Shown: in pieces, positions 16,835-26,107 of the stretch
Layout of the letters: the number at the start of each line of letters is the position of its first letter
Numbering within the stretch: the first letter of the stretch is position 1
Position numbers and translations under genes: made by a program
NCBI GenBank assembly: GCA_029262235.1
Contig: JAJCZU010000004.1
Span: forward strand, 124,001 to 188,000
DNA length: 64,000 nucleotides
Direction of reading: 5' to 3'
DNA from: Candidatus Eiseniibacteriota bacterium
GTDB lineage: Bacteria; Orphanbacterota; Orphanbacteria; Orphanbacterales; Orphanbacteraceae
Notes under the pieces: model-generated
Seen by the model: the letters and a program-made list of their open reading frames with translations, nothing else
Database searches by the model: none
What the model was told of the DNA's origin: nothing

Positions 16835-18610
16835 ATGCGTATTTCTGTATCCTACCTTGTTCTCTTCGTACTTACCTTGTGCGCTCCTCCGCTCCATGCC
16901 GACACGTGGATCATTGCGCCTGACAGCTCGGGAGATGCACCAACCGTCCAGGCTGGCGTAGACTCGGCATCGCCAGGCGATACGCTTTTGCTTACGGATG
17001 GCACGTTTAGCGGTCCGGGTAATCGTGAGATCGACTTCCTCGGCAAGGGAATTGTCGTTCGTTCGCAGAACGGTGCGTCGAGTACGACTCTGGACGGCCA
17101 GGCCACTCACCGCCTGTTTACGATTCAGGGAGGTGAAGGCCCGCAGCTTGTGATCGAGGGCCTCACCCTGACCAACGGATTTCACGACGAGTTTGGCGGG
17201 GCAATTTGTTGTATCAATGGTTCCGCACCCACGATACGGGCCTGCATCATTGAAAACTCTCATACGAACCGGCGCGGAGGCGGCGTCTCCATTCGCGCGG
17301 ATTCCAACCCTGCGATCGAGGGATGTATAATCCGCGGGAATACGGCGGACGAAGATGGAGCGGGTGTAGAGGTTCACGAATCACACGTCACCATCAGTGG
17401 ATGCACTTTCGAGCGGAATCACGGCGATAACGGTGGCGGTTTGCTCTTCGACGACGGAGCGGGAGGTGAGGTCCGAGACTCCGATTTCATCGCCAACCAT
17501 GCCACGGGTCGGGGGGGCGGTATCTCCATGTGGGCTCAGTCTAACCCCTCCATATCAAACTGCACGTTTGACTCTGATACTGCCGCCACCATCGGCGCCG
17601 CCATCCACGTCCATGCGTCCGCTCCTTCGATCGACAACGTGACCATCCGGAACTGTGTGGGAACCCATGTGGCTGGGGGCGTGGCCTACAAGGAAGGAGC
17701 ATCGGGCACACTTTCGAATTCATTGATCGTGGGGAACAAGGCGCACAGGCGAGGAGGAGGGATCTGGATGCAGGACTCTTCCCCGACGATTACGAACACG
17801 GTGATCTCCGACTGCACGGCCGGAGTGAACAACAACCCGATTTTCTCTTTGCGAGGCGGAGGGATCAACGCCGAAAACTCATCACCGGTTCTGGACGGTG
17901 TCACGGTCGAGGGCTGTTCGACGAGAACGAAGGGTGGGGGGATCTGGCTTTCTTACGGTTCCGGTGCTGAAATCAGGAACTGCATCGTCAGGAACAACTG
18001 GGCAGGAAATCATGCTGGCGGCATCGGACTCCAAGGCGTAAACATCAACGTTACGAATACGGTGATCGCCGGGAACAGCGCGGATCTTTGCGGGGGCGGC
18101 GTTCTTATTGACGACGGGGCGAGTCCGCTCATCGCGAACTCATTGATCTACGAGAATTCCTCGGGGCTGGGTGGAGGTGTATCGTGTTGGGGCGGCTCGA
18201 CGCCCGCGCTTCGAAATGTCACGATAGTGTGCAACGCCGCAGCGGAGGGTGGTGGAATCCACAGCAGAAATTCCACGATCACTCTCGAAAGCAGTATCGT
18301 TGCCTTTTCCTCGAGCGGGGAGGGTGCATTCTGCGAGTCAGGTGGTTCCGTGAGTCTCCAGTGTAGCGACATCTATGGCAATGTTGCGGGTGACTACGTA
18401 GGTTGCTTATCAGGTCAACTTGGCGTCGACGGCAACATATCGGAAGACCCTCTATTTTGCTCCAAAGATGTGAATGACTACACGATCTCGACCATCTCCC
18501 CTGCCGCTACTTCTCAGTGCGGGATCATGGGGTCGGAGGAAGTAGTGAACTGCGGCGTTACTTCCGTGGAACAGAGCAGTTGGTCGGAATTCAAGGAGAT
18601 GTTCAGGTAG
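16835..18610 (+). CDS. Large secreted beta-helix protein with SWSEFKEMFR tail
   Basis: A 591-residue protein, the longest tagged beta-helix here. The start at 16835 gives a clean signal peptide (SYLVLFVLTLCAPPLHA), then TWIIAPDSSGDAPTVQAGVDSA. About 16 rungs carry regular turns: HTNRRGGGVSI, NTADEDGAGVEV, NHGDNGGGLLF, AHRRGGGIWM, SADLCGGGVLI, SSGLGGGVSCW. A Cys-rich end block (QCSDIYGNVAGDYVGC) resembles those at 7204 and 44189. The chain ends TSVEQSSWSEFKEMFR; here Phe replaces the usual Val. Likely an exposed polysaccharide-binding or adhesive helix. Confidence 0.9.
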   Translation: MRISVSYLVLFVLTLCAPPLHADTWIIAPDSSGDAPTVQAGVDSASPGDTLLLTDGTFSGPGNREIDFLGKGIVVRSQNGASSTTLDGQATHRLFTIQGGEGPQLVIEGLTLTNGFHDEFGGAICCINGSAPTIRACIIENSHTNRRGGGVSIRADSNPAIEGCIIRGNTADEDGAGVEVHESHVTISGCTFERNHGDNGGGLLFDDGAGGEVRDSDFIANHATGRGGGISMWAQSNPSISNCTFDSDTAATIGAAIHVHASAPSIDNVTIRNCVGTHVAGGVAYKEGASGTLSNSLIVGNKAHRRGGGIWMQDSSPTITNTVISDCTAGVNNNPIFSLRGGGINAENSSPVLDGVTVEGCSTRTKGGGIWLSYGSGAEIRNCIVRNNWAGNHAGGIGLQGVNINVTNTVIAGNSADLCGGGVLIDDGASPLIANSLIYENSSGLGGGVSCWGGSTPALRNVTIVCNAAAEGGGIHSRNSTITLESSIVAFSSSGEGAFCESGGSVSLQCSDIYGNVAGDYVGCLSGQLGVDGNISEDPLFCSKDVNDYTISTISPAATSQCGIMGSEEVVNCGVTSVEQSSWSEFKEMFR

Positions 18611-18611
18611 T

Positions 18612-18680
18612 CCCCGTTCGAGTCTTACCCGGGAGCCAGAGTGGAGAGACCTCGCAGTGATGCGGGGTCTCTTTCTTTGT
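18612..18680 (+). repeat. tRNA-3'/terminator part of the repeat
   Basis: 18612-18639 has GTTCGAGTC, TTACCCGGGAGCCA (T-loop to CCA, acceptor strand one base short). The hairpin AGAGACCTCGCA/TGCGGGGTCTCT at 18645-18672, then TTTCTTT, ends the gene at 18610. The CCTGTGG part is absent. Confidence 0.7.
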
Positions 18681-18787
18681 GTGGGGCGGATGATGGTGTT
18701 GCGGTCTCGCCTCGCCCACTGTGAACTCCGACACCGGCACATGCCTTGTTGTGGTAGAAGGGACGGACTTAATCCGGACTCGCAGTA

Positions 18788-18826
18788 GACCGCCGGGGCT
18801 CGAAGAACCCCGACGGTCTCTTTTCG
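18788..18826. terminator. Terminator-like hairpin between 18610 and 18829
   Basis: GACCGCCGGGG pairs with CCCCGACGGTC around a CTCGAAGAA loop, followed on the plus strand by TCTTTTC. The stem also lies 3 bases past the stop of the minus-strand gene at 18829, so it may serve both directions. Confidence 0.6.
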
Positions 18827-18828
18827 GA

Positions 18829-19059
18829 TCAGCTTCGCGGTCCCCGCGGTCCCCGCGGCTCCTGCGGTCCCTTGGGCCCCCGCGGCGGAGCGTTGTGGCT
18901 CGGACATGAGAAATCCGAGCGGCAGATCGGACAGAAGGAGTTGCTGAGAACGTTCATCGCCTCGTCTCCCGAGTCAGTCTCCAGGTGACACGCGAAGGTT
19001 GGCTGGGCGGTCACGATGACGGCGACCGCGATGACGAAAAGAAACAGTTGCTTACCCAT
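18829..19059 (-). CDS. Small secreted protein with Pro-Arg-Gly-rich end
   Basis: A 76-residue minus-strand protein. GAGAGG lies 7-12 bases before the ATG, which supports the start. The signal peptide is QLFLFVIAVAVIVTAQPTFA. The mature part has Cys in HLETDSGD and CPICRSDFSCPSH, then a tail of about 18 residues in which Pro, Arg and Gly alternate (PPRGPKGPQEPRGPRGP), a short collagen-like run. It carries no tag. Function unknown. The codons of the tail make the plus strand unusually rich in CCGCGG, so a low-complexity artefact is possible, but the RBS, signal peptide and downstream hairpin favour a real gene. Confidence 0.6.
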   Translation of the reverse strand: MGKQLFLFVIAVAVIVTAQPTFACHLETDSGDEAMNVLSNSFCPICRSDFSCPSHNAPPRGPKGPQEPRGPRGPRS

Positions 19060-19185
19060 GATTTACCTCTCTTGGGTTTGAGGTGATCCCTATTGATCGC
19101 CTTCTAGCCCGGTACAGACAAGGGCCATCACTTCTCGTGGGGTCGTGCATCTTTTTTTACGGCCATCCGGTATCCCGTCGTTCTA

Positions 19186-19461
19186 GCCCGTTCGAGTCCT
19201 GCCCGGGGAGCCAGAGTGGATAGACCTCGCAGTGATATACAAGGCCTCCTTTTTTGGGGGACGGGCGGGGGGTGGATGAGGGCGGTACAGGGGAAGTGGG
19301 ACATGTAGCCCGCCGTGCCCGCCCCTGTGGAAATGGAGGAATGAGGACCGTTCCGCTCGTTGCCTCATTGTCTCTCCCCAGAGACCGCCCGGCACCCCGG
19401 CTCCGCCCACTGTCGTAGATTCTCGCGAGAAGAGGCTCCGGAATAACCGGGGCGGCTCACT
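19186..19461 (+). repeat. Composite repeat, full-length copy
   Basis: The most complete copy, filling half of the 540-base gap 19060-19599. tRNA-like part 19186-19213; decayed hairpin and T run to about 19256; GGGCGG...GGCGGTACAGGGG at 19262-19292; CCCCTGTGGAAATGGAGGAATGAGG from 19322; TTGTCTCTCCCCAGAGACC to 19386; TTCTCGCGAGA and CTCCGGAATAACCGGGGCGG to 19461. Bases 19462-19599 only lead into the next gene. Confidence 0.8.
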
Positions 19462-19599
19462 TGACCGAAATGTGCGAACCTTGTTAGTCTATGCCTCAAA
19501 TCTTCACCTGTAGCTGCCAAAAGCGCGCGCATGTCATCCGACTGCGAGCGTCAGCAATCAGATGAGCAATGACCGCGATTTCGAAAGGAGGAACTGTTC

Positions 19600-20109
19600 A
19601 TGAAGTTTTTGCTATCGACACTTCTCGGAGTCATCCTTGTTGGGCTTGTTGCTTCCCGCGCCGAGGCGCAGCTGGTCAACGGTGACTTCGAGGATGGCGT
19701 GACGGGTTGGACCGTTGGCGGCGTCGTTCTCACGAGTGGCTTCGGCGGATGCCCGCCGTCCACTCATCCCTCAGGCCCAGGGTTGATTCTGGGTTTCCCG
19801 GGGACGGGGAGCATTAGCCAGCAGTTTGAATGCGGAGGCGGCTCGGGTGCTTGCACGATCGTGACCGCTTTCGAAGCCAGTAGTGTTGTTCCCGGCAGTA
19901 CGATCCGCGTTTTCGTAGATGGAGAACTCCTGGACGAACAGAGCGACGTCGCGTGCGGTGTTTCCGAGGTCGTCGTCGATTGTGGTACGCGTACGCTGCT
20001 GATCGAAGGAACCAACCTTGTGAATCTTTATCTCGTGACTGCCAGTTGTGGTCCTTCGACTGCGACAGAGTCCGGCAGCTGGGGAAACGTGAAGGAGCTT
20101 TTCCGGTAA
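19600..20109 (+). CDS. Secreted carbohydrate-binding-like protein with SWGNVKELFR tail
   Basis: A 169-residue protein with an AAAGGAGG RBS. The signal peptide ends SRAEAQ. The mature part begins LVNGDFEDGVTGWTVGGVV, the usual first strand of a CBM-like jelly-roll, and continues through about 130 residues with four or more Cys (GGCPPSTHP, FECGGGSGACTIV, DVACGVSEVVVDCG). It closes with STATESGSWGNVKELFR. Sugar binding is inferred from the fold-like opening only; no binding residues can be named. Confidence 0.82.
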   Translation: MKFLLSTLLGVILVGLVASRAEAQLVNGDFEDGVTGWTVGGVVLTSGFGGCPPSTHPSGPGLILGFPGTGSISQQFECGGGSGACTIVTAFEASSVVPGSTIRVFVDGELLDEQSDVACGVSEVVVDCGTRTLLIEGTNLVNLYLVTASCGPSTATESGSWGNVKELFR

Positions 20110-20122
20110 CTTCCGAATCTCT

Positions 20123-20190
20123 TCTCGAGCCGAACCCCGGGAGCCAGGTGGGAGGTCTTGTAGAGATACAAGGCCTCCTTTTTTTGTGGG
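20123..20190 (+). repeat. tRNA-3'/terminator part of the repeat
   Basis: CTCGAGCCGAACCCCGGGAGCCA (20123-20145) is a diverged T-loop to CCA segment. The terminator at 20151-20185 is the best in the set: GGAGGTCTTGTA and TACAAGGCCTCC around GAGA, then seven T. It ends the gene stopping at 20109. Confidence 0.65.
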
Positions 20191-20391
20191 GCGAAGCTGT
20201 GAACCGCTCTGACTGGGCCGGCGCCCCAACTCGCGCGATTCTGGGTATAGTGATGTTGCGGGGACTCGACCCCAAAGAGCAAAGAGACCACGTGATACGT
20301 ATGGCACTTGGGCAGGCCTGGGCGGTTATCGGGGGGCTCTAAGTTAGTCGGCAATAGAATTCCTGCAAGCTGGAAACACGATAGCGTCTCT

Positions 20392-20448
20392 GCAGTTGTT
20401 CAGAAGGGCGCCGACCGGGAAGTCTCGAAGTTCGTGATTCTCAAGTAG
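20392..20448 (+). pseudogene. Orphan C-terminal end of a FlgD-like domain
   Basis: Translation gives AVVQKGADREVSKFVILK-stop, which is identical to the last 18 residues of the 1583-residue FG-GAP protein ending at 33136. The DNA differs at about 5 of 57 positions, mostly at third codon positions. The upstream sequence in this frame is unrelated to a FlgD domain. It is a relic of a lost or rearranged relative of that gene. The rest of the 405-base gap 20110-20514 holds the repeat at 20123 and nothing else I can name. Confidence 0.75.
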
Positions 20449-20514
20449 CGCCGGGTCGCCGTTCGGCGAAGCGCAGTTCCAGGTTGAGGCCTGCCACGCG
20501 TTCGTCCCCCCTCG

Positions 20515-23061
20515 CTACTCCCCGCCCACCAGCGCCGCCGCCTCCGCATCCCGCCCCAGCTCGCGCAACAGAACCGCATACTGCTGAGCGTTCGCATCGA
20601 GATACGGGTGTTCGTCACCGAGTGACTCGAGCCAGATCTCGTTGGCGCGCTTGTAGTGACCTTCGGCGCGTGCAAGGGAACCGACATCACGCGTGGCGTT
20701 GGCGAGGTTGTGAATCACGAGCCCGCAGTAAGTGTGGTCGGGGCCGAGGGACTGGGACCAGGCGGCGAGTGCTTTCTCGAAGTACGGAATAGCGCGTTCG
20801 GGATCGCCGGAGTCCTGAAGGACGGAACCAATATTGTTCAGGATTCGGCCGACATCGAGGTGCTCGGGGCCGAGCTGCTCTTCGTAAATCGCGAGGGCTC
20901 TTTCGTAGTAGGGAACGGCTTCGTCGAAGTTTTCAGTCTGGTGAAAGAAGTACCCCACGTTGCTGAGACCGCCGGCGAGGTCGATGTGGTCTTCCCCGAG
21001 CACTTTTTCCTGAATGCGAATCGCGCGTTCGAGCAGGGAGCGCACTCCGGCGGTGTCACCGGCGGCGAAGATCGCGTTCGCGGCATTGAACAGACTCTTC
21101 GCGATGAGCGGGTGGTCTTCGGGAAGTGCTTTCTCGCGAATGGCGAGTGCACGTTCCTGACAGAGCCTCGCGCCCGCGTAATCGCCCGTGAGATAGTGCA
21201 GATTGCCGAGGTTCCCCTGGCTTGATGCGACGTTGATATCATCCGGTCCGAAGATCTCCTCTCGAATCGTGAGCGCCTGCTCGAGTAGCTCCCGCGCCTG
21301 TTCGTAGTCACCGCGATCCGTTTGCAGAACGCCGAGGACGTCGAAGGTCGTGGCGGTATGCGCGTGCTTCATCCCCAGGTGTTTCTTCGACAGCGCCAGC
21401 GCCTCTTCGTGAAGCGCGAGAGCGTCATCGAGTTGGCCCTGGAGATGCAACAGCGTCCCGAGACCATTGATGCTTTCAATCAGGTCATCGGCGGGAGCGC
21501 CCTCGTTCCGCCGGATTTCGAGCGCTTCCCGAAAGAGCGGTTCGGCCTGGTCGAGCTCCCCGCGCTTCATGTTGACATCACCCAGAGTGATAAGAATCCG
21601 AGCTTTCTCCAGTGGCTGCCCCTGCAGTTCGGCCTTTGCGCGCGCGGTGCCGGACTCGATGACGTCGTCTACCGTGATCGCCCGCCCGCGCGACTGTTCG
21701 GGGGTGGAGACTTCGAACAGGTTCACGAGGAATCCCTGCAGCTTCTGATACGAGTCGGCGCGCTCGATCGCGTTTTGCTCGGCTTCGACGGCACGGTCGA
21801 GACTCGCATCCGCCCTCTGATAAAGAACGCTCATCCAGATCCCGAAACCGGTGATGAGCGCGAGCACCGTGCCGGCGAAAGCGACCGCACCGCGATGCCT
21901 GGCGGCAATCTTGCGCAATACATAGGAGCCGCTTGGAGGGCGGGCCGCGATGGGCTCGTCGTGCAGGAAGCGCGTGACGTCGGCGGCAAGTTCGGAGGCC
22001 GACGCATAGCGCCGGGCTCGATCTTTCTCCATCGCGCGCATGATGATCCAGTCGAGTTCGCCGTGAAGCTCCCGTCGCAGGGTGGACACCTGCGTCTGTC
22101 GTCGGTCGGCTATCTCGGTCGCCCCGGCGCCGAGGGCCGCGAGCCGTGCGCTCGGCCGGAGGGGCTCCTTCTCGCGAATCGTACTCTGAATCATCTCCCA
22201 GCCGCCGGCGCGCAAGCTCTTCGAGTCGAACGGAAGCGACCCCGTGAGCAGTTCGTAGAGAAGCACGCCGAGGGAGTAGACGTCGGTTGTTGTGTCGACT
22301 TCGAGCGGTGTGATGCCGGCCTGCTCCGGGCTCATGTACTCGGGCGTGCCGATGATCTGGCCCGCCTCGGTATGCATGGTGCGTCCGGGATGGGTGCCGC
22401 CGATCGCCTTCGCCACGCCGAAATCGATGACCTTCGGCACGGGCTTGCGGTCGGAATACGTCACGAGCACGTTCGCGGGCTTCACGTCACGGTGGATGAT
22501 GCCGCGCTGGTGTGCGTGATGAATCCCCTTGCAGACATCGACGAACAGCCCGAGTCGATCGCGGACCGGCAGCCGGTTCTGGTCGCAGAAATCGGTGATC
22601 GCGATTCCCTTCACGTATTCCATCACGAAATACGGGCGGCCTTCGGGCGTGATGCCGGCGTCGTAGACTCTGGCGATCGAGGGGTGGTTCATGAGCGCCA
22701 TGGCCTGCTCTTCGGCCTCGAACCGGGCGACGATCCTGCGCGTATCCATGCCGAGTTTGATGAGCTTGATGGCGACGCGCCTGTGCACGGGGTGATCCTG
22801 ATCGGCGAGGTAGACTTCGCCCATGCCGCCTGTTCCGAGCAGGCGGCGCAGTTGATACGGTCCGATGCGGTCGGTCATGAGGCTGCCGCCCGAGCCCACC
22901 GTGGATTCCCAGTCGGTGCCGGGATCGTTGTCGAGGAGGTCGAGTACTTCGGTGCGGAGCGGTTCGGCGAGCGCGTCGATCGCCTTCTTGCGGTCGGCCT
23001 TCGACATCGCGGCGAGGCTGCAGAAGAGTTCGTACGTGTCTTTGCCTTTGTCTGATGTCAT
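20515..23061 (-). CDS. Hanks-type Ser/Thr protein kinase with membrane segment and TPR repeats
   Basis: An 848-residue kinase. The frame is open up to 23409, but ATG 23061 overlaps the stop of the sigma gene as ATGA, so this start is chosen. The kinase domain (about residues 67-350) has GTGGMGEVY (76-84), Lys99 in [14 protein letters not shown] (190-197), DFG (213-215) and TPEYMSPEQ. One membrane helix ([23 protein letters not shown]) follows. About ten TPR units of about 42 residues ([16 protein letters not shown] type) fill the C-terminal half and should face outside, where they may sense a ligand or partner. Its coupling to an ECF sigma factor suggests it controls that factor. Confidence 0.93.
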   Translation of the reverse strand: MTSDKGKDTYELFCSLAAMSKADRKKAIDALAEPLRTEVLDLLDNDPGTDWESTVGSGGSLMTDRIGPYQLRRLLGTGGMGEVYLADQDHPVHRRVAIKLIKLGMDTRRIVARFEAEEQAMALMNHPSIARVYDAGITPEGRPYFVMEYVKGIAITDFCDQNRLPVRDRLGLFVDVCKGIHHAHQRGIIHRDVKPANVLVTYSDRKPVPKVIDFGVAKAIGGTHPGRTMHTEAGQIIGTPEYMSPEQAGITPLEVDTTTDVYSLGVLLYELLTGSLPFDSKSLRAGGWEMIQSTIREKEPLRPSARLAALGAGATEIADRRQTQVSTLRRELHGELDWIIMRAMEKDRARRYASASELAADVTRFLHDEPIAARPPSGSYVLRKIAARHRGAVAFAGTVLALITGFGIWMSVLYQRADASLDRAVEAEQNAIERADSYQKLQGFLVNLFEVSTPEQSRGRAITVDDVIESGTARAKAELQGQPLEKARILITLGDVNMKRGELDQAEPLFREALEIRRNEGAPADDLIESINGLGTLLHLQGQLDDALALHEEALALSKKHLGMKHAHTATTFDVLGVLQTDRGDYEQARELLEQALTIREEIFGPDDINVASSQGNLGNLHYLTGDYAGARLCQERALAIREKALPEDHPLIAKSLFNAANAIFAAGDTAGVRSLLERAIRIQEKVLGEDHIDLAGGLSNVGYFFHQTENFDEAVPYYERALAIYEEQLGPEHLDVGRILNNIGSVLQDSGDPERAIPYFEKALAAWSQSLGPDHTYCGLVIHNLANATRDVGSLARAEGHYKRANEIWLESLGDEHPYLDANAQQYAVLLRELGRDAEAAALVGGE

Positions 23062-23612
23062 TCGCTCAGCCTCTTGCGAAGCCACGCGATGCCGAAACGC
23101 GTGTCGTACTCGATCGTGCGCGGAGAGACTTCGAGTTCCTGCGCGACTTCGTCGACCGTGAGGCCGCAGAAGTAGCGAAGCGTGACCACGTCCGCCTGCC
23201 TCTCGTACTTCGCGCGCAGTCGTTCCAGCGCCATGTAGAGAGAGAGGTGATCCGTTTCGTCGATCAGCACGACGCCGGAGCTGTCGTGCAGCGTCGTCTT
23301 GACCGCGCCGCCGCCCCGCTTCGCCGCATTGCGCTTGCGCGCATGATCGATCAGGATCCGGCGCATCGAATTGTGCGCGAGCGCGAAGAAGTGCGAGCGG
23401 CCTTCCCATCGCACGTTCGAATCGCCCACGAGCCGGATGTACGCTTCGTTGACGAGAGCCGTCGGCTGCAGCGTGTGGCCGTCTCTCTCCCCGCGCATGA
23501 GATGCCCCGCGCGCTCTTTCAGGTGCTCATAGAATCGGTTCAGCAATTCCTGTGAAGCGGCGGAGTCGCCCTTCTGGAATCGCTCGAGCAGGTCGAGGGT
23601 CGTGCCCGGCAT
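23058..23612 (-). CDS. ECF sigma factor, TIGR02999-like
   Basis: A 184-residue sigma factor; ATG at 23612 is chosen because the family starts close to LLERFQKGD and the upstream residues look unstructured. Region 2 is ALVNEAYIRL...WEGRSHFFALAHNSMRRILIDHARKR. Region 4 is RQADVVTLRYFCGLTVDEVAQELEVSPRTIEYD, a helix-turn-helix. This type is common in bacteria rich in Hanks kinases and is often encoded beside one. It directly precedes, and overlaps by 4 bases, the kinase gene. It is divergent from the FG-GAP genes starting at 23911, which are the obvious candidates for its regulon, although no promoter motif proves this. Confidence 0.93.
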   Translation of the reverse strand: MPGTTLDLLERFQKGDSAASQELLNRFYEHLKERAGHLMRGERDGHTLQPTALVNEAYIRLVGDSNVRWEGRSHFFALAHNSMRRILIDHARKRNAAKRGGGAVKTTLHDSSGVVLIDETDHLSLYMALERLRAKYERQADVVTLRYFCGLTVDEVAQELEVSPRTIEYDTRFGIAWLRKRLSE

Positions 23613-23910
23613 AGGCCCCGCTTTCTGCTGGTCTGAGACTGGAACTCCGGTTGCGCTCGCTGCAGGCGGCAACCTGGTTCGCTTCGTCGGTGCGTTGCAG
23701 CCTTCTTTCAATTTTACAGTTCGAAAAAACTTTTGCGCCTCGCGACTCATTCCCGCGCACCTCATATCAGAAGGGAGGTACGGCGATGTTACCTGAATCG
23801 AGCCCGGCCCGCGTTTGCGGGCGACCGGCGCTGCTGATATCATAACATTGCCGTATCAAATACATAATAGCGAAACAAGCTTCAGATATCTGAAGTCTGG
23901 GGAGAAGTAC

Positions 23911-26058
23911 ATGCGAAACCGAGCGCTATGGATCCTGATCGCAGCATTGGTGCCGTTTCAGTTCATTCATGCCGGCCCGCTGGATACGGTGCTGCTCGGC
24001 GGCGTTCCTGATGACTTTCAGGGCGGCGCGGATCCGTCCTTCCCGAGCGCTCAGGCGGAGAGCCTGGTAACATGGCCGCTGCAGGATTTTGACCAGTCCT
24101 ATCATATCAATGGTGGGGCACAAAACACTTCAACACTACATACTTTCAGTGGGATCCCGATCCCGATTGTCGCCGCCACCCTGCGAGTACACCTCAAGGC
24201 CAGTGAATGGAGCTCGGGTCTCGAGACGGACAACGTCAGCGTGTTATTCGTTGAACCGTCGGATACGATCCTTCCTCCACGGTACATATCAGAGTTCTTC
24301 GCAGACGCCATCGGGTCCTGGGCGAGCAAAGATACCGCTACGATCACCTACGACCTGTCAGCCTTTCCCTTGAACGGGGGAGGCACCGTAAACTTGATTC
24401 CCGAGATCAACCAGCACGGCTTTATCGATATCAACATCGGTGATGAAACCGCCACGGACTTTGCCGAGTTGACCGTGAGTAAGGCTCCAAACTGCAGCCC
24501 CCTCGCCAGCATGCACAAGATCAGCTCGACCACGGGAAACCTGACCGGCCCGCTTTCCGACTCCGATCGTTTCGGGAATTCGATGGTCGCAATCGGCGAT
24601 TTGAACGACGACGGTGTAGTTGATCTCGCCGTCGGCGCTACGGGCGACAGCGACGGCGAAGTTTCGGGCGGTGCGGTCTACGTTCTGTTCCTCGACAGCA
24701 CGGCTGCCGTCATCGGCGAACAGAAGATCAGTGCGACTGCGGGAAGCCTGGGCGTGAACCTGATCTTCGCCGAACATTTCGGGAACGAGATCGCCGCACT
24801 CGGCGACCTCGACGGGGACGGTGTCGAAGACATCGCCGTCGGCGCCCCGGGCAATGATCCTCCGATCCTTGCCGGCAAGGGTTCCGTGTACATCTGCTTC
24901 CTGCACTCGGACGGCACCGTGAAGGCCACGACGAAGATTACGGACGGCGAAGGCGGTTTCACGGGATCGCTGCAGGAAGGCGATGAGTTCGGCAACGGCG
25001 TCGCCTGTCTGGGCGACATCGACGGGGATTCGATTCCGGATCTTGCGGTCGGCGCGATTCGCGACGGCAATGCCGGATCCGTGTACCTGCTCTTCCTGAA
25101 CACGGACGGAACGGTCCGTGAGCATCGGCGCATTACAACAGGTACGAACGGCTTCGTCGGCCCCCTCACGTCGGGGGACTTCTTCGGCGCCAGCGTTTCG
25201 CGGCTCGGTGATCTCGACGGCAACGGAACGGTCGACCTGCTAGTAGGTTCCCCCTTCGACAACACGGCCGCGCACGACGCGGGAGCGGTCTGGATCTGCT
25301 ATCTCGATTCGACGGGACTGGTGATCGATGAAAAGCGTGTTGCCTCCGACGAAACATACTTTAGCGGCTATCTCGATCCGAATGACCGCTGGGGATCCAC
25401 TGTCTGCTACATGGGAGACATGGACCAGGACGGCATCGTCGAGATCGCCGTTGGATCGGGAGAAGACACTGACGGCGGTCCGCAGCACGGTGCGATCTAC
25501 ATTTTGTCGATCGATCCCGACGGGACCGTATTGCGAACGATGAAGATCAGCGACACGGTCGGCTGCCTGCCCGCGACGCTCGATGACGGAGACCAGTTCG
25601 GGAGCGGCTGCGCCGCAATCGGCGACATTGACGGGAACGGCACCGGAGATCTCCTTGTAGGCGCGCCCCATGACGACGACGGCGGTCTGAACCGCGGCGC
25701 GGCGTACATCATGCTTCTGACAAGCCCGCCCGCGGTCCCGACATCGGTTGCCGGTGCCGGCATCGATCGAAGGGCGCTCCGTTACCTGGGCCCCGCTTCA
25801 CCGAACCCGTTCAACCCCACGACCCGGGTCCGTTTCAGCGTACCCGAAGACGCCGGGCTCGTGCGTCTCAACGTGCACGATGTCCGCGGCAGGCTCGTAC
25901 GGGAGCTTCTGCAGTTCCCGAACATGCCGGCGGGGTCTCACGAAGCGGTCTGGCGGGGACGGAACGACGCCGGCAGCGCCGTCGCATCGGGCGTCTACTT
26001 CTTCCGCCTGGAGGGGGATGGTTTTACGGAGACGCGCAAAGTTGTTCTGGTTCGATAA
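23911..26058 (+). CDS. Secreted FG-GAP repeat protein with FlgD-like C-terminal domain
   Basis: A 715-residue protein with GGGGAGAAG before ATG 23911. Signal peptide LWILIAALVPFQFIHA. Residues about 20-190 form a jelly-roll-like N-terminal domain (VAATLRVHLKASEWSS, TATITYDLSAF). Seven FG-GAP repeats follow, each with a calcium-loop DxDxDGxxD motif (GDLNDDGVVDLAVGA, GDLDGDGVEDIAVGA), as in the integrin alpha propeller. The FlgD-like end has ASPNPFNPTTRVRFSV, VHDVRGRLVREL and VASGVYFFRLEG, ending RKVVLVR. It is the first of three tandem related genes. Confidence 0.92.
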   Translation: MRNRALWILIAALVPFQFIHAGPLDTVLLGGVPDDFQGGADPSFPSAQAESLVTWPLQDFDQSYHINGGAQNTSTLHTFSGIPIPIVAATLRVHLKASEWSSGLETDNVSVLFVEPSDTILPPRYISEFFADAIGSWASKDTATITYDLSAFPLNGGGTVNLIPEINQHGFIDINIGDETATDFAELTVSKAPNCSPLASMHKISSTTGNLTGPLSDSDRFGNSMVAIGDLNDDGVVDLAVGATGDSDGEVSGGAVYVLFLDSTAAVIGEQKISATAGSLGVNLIFAEHFGNEIAALGDLDGDGVEDIAVGAPGNDPPILAGKGSVYICFLHSDGTVKATTKITDGEGGFTGSLQEGDEFGNGVACLGDIDGDSIPDLAVGAIRDGNAGSVYLLFLNTDGTVREHRRITTGTNGFVGPLTSGDFFGASVSRLGDLDGNGTVDLLVGSPFDNTAAHDAGAVWICYLDSTGLVIDEKRVASDETYFSGYLDPNDRWGSTVCYMGDMDQDGIVEIAVGSGEDTDGGPQHGAIYILSIDPDGTVLRTMKISDTVGCLPATLDDGDQFGSGCAAIGDIDGNGTGDLLVGAPHDDDGGLNRGAAYIMLLTSPPAVPTSVAGAGIDRRALRYLGPASPNPFNPTTRVRFSVPEDAGLVRLNVHDVRGRLVRELLQFPNMPAGSHEAVWRGRNDAGSAVASGVYFFRLEGDGFTETRKVVLVR

Positions 26059-26107
26059 GTGTGCCGGAGTCACTAGACCGCGAGATGAATCAGGAGGGGT
26101 GAACGAC

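Noticed and set aside
21322-23055. 577-residue plus-strand open frame opposite the first kinase
   Set aside because: It is antisense to a clear kinase-TPR gene; the sequence is Arg/Gly/Ala-rich without domains, as expected for a GC-rich shadow frame.
23062-23409. Longer start for the kinase gene
   Set aside because: The extra 116 residues overlap the sigma factor gene and look like out-of-frame translation; the ATGA overlap at 23058-23061 gives a natural start.
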